Below, one piece after another: positions 60,964 to 64,000 of a stretch of 64,000 nt of DNA. Made by a program: the position numbers and the translations under genes. The stretch lies in NCBI GenBank assembly GCA_018003515.1, contig JAGNDO010000017.1, forward strand, positions 1 through 64,000. The letters are read 5' to 3'. The DNA is from Caldilineaceae bacterium. GTDB taxonomy: Bacteria; Chloroflexota; Anaerolineae; Caldilineales; Caldilineaceae. The notes under the pieces were generated by a model that was given only the letters and a program-made list of their open reading frames with translations, was not told where the DNA came from and searched no databases. How positions within the stretch are numbered: position 1 is the stretch's first letter; each line of letters opens with the position of its first letter.

Positions 60964-62067
60964 ATGTGGAAACTAAGACCAATGGCTATTTTTTCTCAAT
61001 TAAACAAAATTAGATTTACAAGCATCGGTATCATCGGTATCATCGGTGTCTGTCTATGCCTAAGTATGCTATTGGGATCGTCCTTGCCTGACCGCGAGAC
61101 CATATCCCCAATCGACAACACACTCACCATCTATACGAATATGGATGAGGGTCCATTCAATACCTATTTGAGTCTGTTTACATCAAAACACCCTGATGTC
61201 GAGGTCAATGCCGTTCGAAGAAGCACAGGGGAGATTACTGCCCTTTTATTAGCCGAGCGGGACGACCCCCAGGCCGATGTGGTGTGGGGGCTGTCCGTGA
61301 CCATTCAGAATCTATTAGAATGGAATGATGTCCTCAAGCCCTACGCCCCTGCCGGTTTAAGTCGTGTCTCCCCCAGCTTCCGAGATACCAGCTACCCACC
61401 CTACTGGGTGGGGATTGGGGCCTTTATGTCTGCTCTCTGTGTCAATACAGAGCTATTGACCAGCCTGAATCTGCCTGTACCCGACAGTTGGGCCAGTCTG
61501 GTAGACCCTATTTATATGGACCAGGTGGCGATGCCCAGTCCGGTTACGTCGAGCACAGCCTATTTGATCATAGAAGGATTGTTGGAAATTGATGGGGAGA
61601 TCAAAGGCTGGGAGTATTTGGACGCGCTGCACAAGAATATTCGTATCTATACGAGGGGCAGCAGTGCTTCCTGTGGTATGGTTGAAGCAGGCGAGATTGC
61701 TATCGGGATATCCAACGACCAAGTCGCTGTGGGCGCGCAACTAGGCGGCACATCAGTCACTGCCGTATTCCCCGCAGAGGGGTCAGGCTGGGATATGGAG
61801 GCCAATTCTCTGGTGAAAAAGGACGTCATAGCGCCAATTGCCTTGACCTTCCTAGATTGGGCCATCAGCGACGAGGCTATGCAGGCTTATGCTAAAGACC
61901 GGGCCATCCTCTCTGTACATTTGGAAAACTTTCAGCCCCTGCCGGGTTTCCCCCCAGAACCGATAAAGCAACTCATTGATAAAGACTTTCCCTGGGCCAG
62001 CGCCAACCGGGACCGCATTATTTCCCAGTGGCTCAATCACTATGGAGAGAAAGCCGAGGGTCAGTGA
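60964..62067 (+). CDS. ABC transporter substrate-binding protein (Fe3+/2-aminoethylphosphonate type)
   Basis: A 367-residue periplasmic-type binding protein of the family 1/AfuA-PhnS group. An N-terminal signal anchor (~20-40, IGIIGIIGVCLCLSMLLG) precedes LTIYTNMDEGPFNTYLSLF, FTSKHPDVEVNAVRRSTGEI, DVVWGLSVTIQNLLEW, YWVGIGAFMSALCVN and the C-terminal FPWASANRDRI. No permease or ATPase genes follow in the window, so it is an orphan or works with a distant transporter. The C-terminal sequence is repeated at 62403-62502. Confidence 0.85.
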   Translation: MWKLRPMAIFSQLNKIRFTSIGIIGIIGVCLCLSMLLGSSLPDRETISPIDNTLTIYTNMDEGPFNTYLSLFTSKHPDVEVNAVRRSTGEITALLLAERDDPQADVVWGLSVTIQNLLEWNDVLKPYAPAGLSRVSPSFRDTSYPPYWVGIGAFMSALCVNTELLTSLNLPVPDSWASLVDPIYMDQVAMPSPVTSSTAYLIIEGLLEIDGEIKGWEYLDALHKNIRIYTRGSSASCGMVEAGEIAIGISNDQVAVGAQLGGTSVTAVFPAEGSGWDMEANSLVKKDVIAPIALTFLDWAISDEAMQAYAKDRAILSVHLENFQPLPGFPPEPIKQLIDKDFPWASANRDRIISQWLNHYGEKAEGQ

Positions 62068-62267
62068 GGTGGGGGTCTGGGCTGGATTGAGATTGTCGTC
62101 GCCTTATTCGCGTTCGGTTAAATGGCGAATCATTCGTGAGACTAATATAGACCTGATGTCAACGATCCATCTTTAGCCCGGCGTCACTTTCTGGGCCAGG
62201 GCGAACTACCGGTACATTGGCCCGCCCCCGGTCTGGCTTGCTCACCGCCTGACTACTGAATAAAAAT

Positions 62268-62297
62268 GCCCTCGTCATTTCGACGGGGGCGTTTTTT
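62268..62297 (+). terminator. Rho-independent terminator
   Basis: GCCCTCGTC and GACGGGGGC form a nine-pair stem (one G-U) around ATTTC, followed by T6 at 62292-62297. It lies ~200 bases after the binding protein gene and probably ends its transcript. Confidence 0.75.
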
Positions 62298-62402
62298 ATG
62301 AGCGAGTTATGGGTTGCGAGTTGTGAAATGGGGGGAGCTGTGGGTATGCTGGGCTAGGAAATCAGGCTGTCGAGATAGTCGGTGCGTTGTATGGCCCCTC
62401 AC

Positions 62403-62502
62403 CCTGATCTTCGACAAAGACTTCCCCTGGGCCAGCGCCAACCGGGATCAGATTGTGACGGAATGGCTCAAGCGTTATGGCGACAAAACCCAGGGGCAGT
62501 GA
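62403..62502 (+). pseudogene. 3' remnant of a second substrate-binding protein gene
   Basis: The last ~30 codons of this frame (FDKDFPWASANRDQIVTEWL and on to a stop after GQ) match the C-terminus of the binding protein at 60964-62067 at most positions. Nothing upstream belongs to that family. It is a leftover of a duplicated or deleted gene. A 62-residue frame from 62314 includes it but starts in unrelated sequence. Confidence 0.7.
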
Positions 62503-62943
62503 GAGAGGCCAAGTCAAAGTATGCACTATTCACACTCTAGGGCATCCTACCTTGGCCGCACTACCGCCGCCGGCACGCTGAACCCCCTGGGCTTCCACAC
62601 CCATCGCCTCGCACACATCCCCGTATCCTCACCGACCCCAGCGAGTACACCTTCCCCCCTGCCCCCACAGCAGATCGCCCCATGATCGTGCCACCCTCCG
62701 CAACGGCCCCGAATGCAGATACGCAGACCGCTTGCGGGTAAGGGCCTTCTCAAGCGACGGCCAGTTCCGGGGACAAGATATCGCAGACGACCACAGCACA
62801 GCCTGTCTGATCCCCACTATCGGCCAGGCCGGGGTGGGGATCAGACAGGGAGAGTTCCGTCTTTCAGTACTTCATCATCAAAGAGAATCTGTCATCGATT
62901 AACAGATCTGCGCCGAACCGAGATGACTATCAACGATTGTGAC
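62503..62943. other. Intergenic region with long perfect inverted repeat
   Basis: No gene is supported here. CCTGTCTGATCCCCA (62802-62816) and TGGGGATCAGACAGG (62835-62849) are perfect 15-base inverted repeats around an 18-base loop. The element could be the bidirectional end between the + strand genes and the minus-strand carboxypeptidase, or a mobile-element relic. No T-run follows. Confidence 0.6.
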
Positions 62944-64000
62944 TCAGGCAAGTGTTCCAAATTTCGTAGCCAAATAGTCTAAATAGGCGCGGGCGTTCAA
63001 GCCTTCCCCCGTCGTGCGGATCAGCAACTCCTCCGGGCTGAAGGCGCGGCCGTGACGGTAGATGTTCTCCCGCAGCCAGGTGTGGAGGGGGGCGTAGTCA
63101 CCGGCGGCCAGGTTGGCGTCCAGGCCGGGGATGGCGGCGTGGGCGGCCTGGAAGAACTGGGCGGACATGACGTTGCCGATGGTGTACGTGGGGAAGCTGC
63201 CGATGTAGCCCGTGGACCAGTGAATGTCCTGAAGCACGCCCTCCCGGTTCGATGGCGGGGTCAGCCCCAAGTAGGCCTGGACTTTGGCGTTCCACACCTC
63301 GGGCAGATCCGCCACGGCGATGCTGCCGTCCATCAGCCCCATCTCGATCTCCGCCCGCAACATGATGTGCAGATTGTAGGTCACCTCGTCCGCCTCCACC
63401 CGGATCAGGCTGGGACGCACCCGGTTGACCGCCCGGTAGAACTGCTCCGCATCCACATCGGCCAACTGGGCCGGGAAGAAGCTTTGCAGCCGGGGGAAGT
63501 GCAGCCGCCAGAAGTCCCGACTGCGCCCCACCTGGTTTTCCCACAACCGGGACTGGGATTCGTGGGTGCCGAAACTGGCCCCGCCCACCGCGTACAACCC
63601 CAGGAAATCCGTGGTCAAGGCGCTGCGGGTCAGGGACGGGTCCACCCCCTGCTCGTAGAGGGCGTGGCCTGTCTCGTGGAAGAGGCCGAAGACCGCGCCG
63701 GGCATATAGTTGGTCTGGTATCGTGTAGTGATACGCACATCGTTGCGGGTGAAGGAGATCTCGAAGGGATGGGCCGAGGCATCCAGCCGCCCCCGGTTCA
63801 TGTCATAACCGAATTTTTGGGCGATCTCCAGGGCGAAGGCCCCCTGCTGTTCGGCGGGATAGGTTCGGGCCAGGAAGTCCCAGCGGGGTTCGTTGCCCGC
63901 TTCCACAATGGCTTGGAGCAAGGGCAGAATACCCGCCCTCAGCTCGCCAAAGAGGGTGGTGAGTTTCGCCGCCGTCATCCCCGGCTCGTATTGCAGCAGC
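62944..64000 (-). CDS. M32 metallocarboxypeptidase (carboxypeptidase Taq family), 5' end beyond window
   Basis: At least 350 C-terminal residues of a zinc carboxypeptidase that removes C-terminal residues except before Pro. The active-site motif HETGHALYEQG (HExxH; + strand 63664-63678) and the family hallmarks RNDVRITTRY, SHESQSRLWENQ-like GTHESQSRLWENQVGRS, RVEADEVTYNLHIMLR and HWSTGYIGSFPTYTIGN are all present. The frame continues upstream past the edge of the window (LLQYEPGMT at the edge), so the first ~150 residues are missing. It is the only clear intact minus-strand gene and converges on the + strand genes. Confidence 0.92.
   Translation of the reverse strand, partial: LLQYEPGMTAAKLTTLFGELRAGILPLLQAIVEAGNEPRWDFLARTYPAEQQGAFALEIAQKFGYDMNRGRLDASAHPFEISFTRNDVRITTRYQTNYMPGAVFGLFHETGHALYEQGVDPSLTRSALTTDFLGLYAVGGASFGTHESQSRLWENQVGRSRDFWRLHFPRLQSFFPAQLADVDAEQFYRAVNRVRPSLIRVEADEVTYNLHIMLRAEIEMGLMDGSIAVADLPEVWNAKVQAYLGLTPPSNREGVLQDIHWSTGYIGSFPTYTIGNVMSAQFFQAAHAAIPGLDANLAAGDYAPLHTWLRENIYRHGRAFSPEELLIRTTGEGLNARAYLDYLATKFGTLA

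Noticed and set aside
62713-62982. 89-codon + strand frame near the carboxypeptidase 3' end
   Set aside because: Arg-rich, without ribosome binding site, and running across the inverted repeat into the opposite gene.

Overview
The window looks like a chromosomal segment of a GC-rich, gene-dense bacterium, most plausibly a member of the Chloroflexota (Caldilineae/Anaerolineae-like). This is inferred from the style of its proteins: caspase-STAND-WD40 proteins, CHAT proteins, BTAD/SARP-type regulators, SPFH and pentapeptide-repeat proteins, and an M32 carboxypeptidase. No rRNA or other phylogenetic marker is present, so the placement is tentative. Almost every gene is on the + strand; the clear exceptions are the carboxypeptidase entering from the right edge and a broken TauE/SafE fragment. 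I saw no tRNA, rRNA or CRISPR array.

Region 1 (about 0.2-23.4 kb) is a caspase/CHAT protease island. It holds a metacaspase-like protease, an LCAT-like pseudo-hydrolase fused to a CHAT protease, a CHAT-STAND-TM-SUMF1 protein, an unknown possible substrate, a caspase with a DUF4384-like tail that is translationally coupled to a caspase-STAND-TM-WD40 receptor, a secreted metzincin-like SH3b protein, and another caspase. It ends in decaying or deviant copies: a caspase-like gene whose in-frame TGA sits exactly where the catalytic Cys should be, and a frameshifted duplicate of a caspase C-terminal domain. This resembles bacterial signalling, cell-death or antiphage protease modules.

Region 2 (23.4-24.4 kb) is a junction of relics: a frameshifted TauE/SafE pseudogene, tandem repeats, a palindromic repeat, and a good sigma70-type promoter with direct repeats in front of a SARP/AfsR-like regulator.

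Region 3 (24.4-57.4 kb) looks like one co-oriented biosynthesis and export island. It has a SARP-like regulator, three P-type-ATPase-related proteins (one complete, two degenerate), three ABC exporters (one with an intact C39 leader peptidase, one with a degenerate C39-like domain), a miniature HlyD-like protein, and three short peptide genes sharing the 11-residue motif G-L-[KP]-[VI]-R-[ST]-[ND]-[LI]-R-A-G. Tailoring-type enzymes lie among them: two methyltransferases, a rifampin-phosphotransferase-like dikinase split into two genes, two Rieske proteins, a 5'-nucleotidase-like phosphoesterase, a PLP decarboxylase and a phytoene-dehydrogenase-like FAD enzyme. A ParA-type ATPase with a small partner and an SPFH protein complete it. 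I infer an undescribed ribosomal-peptide (RiPP-like) or peptide-guided natural product system.

Region 4 (57.4-64 kb) holds two pentapeptide-repeat proteins, one fused to a PstS-like domain, an ABC substrate-binding protein with a relic of a second copy, a terminator, and the 3' part of an M32 carboxypeptidase. Several MITE-like palindromes, some with 10-11 bp flanking direct repeats, are scattered through intergenic gaps.
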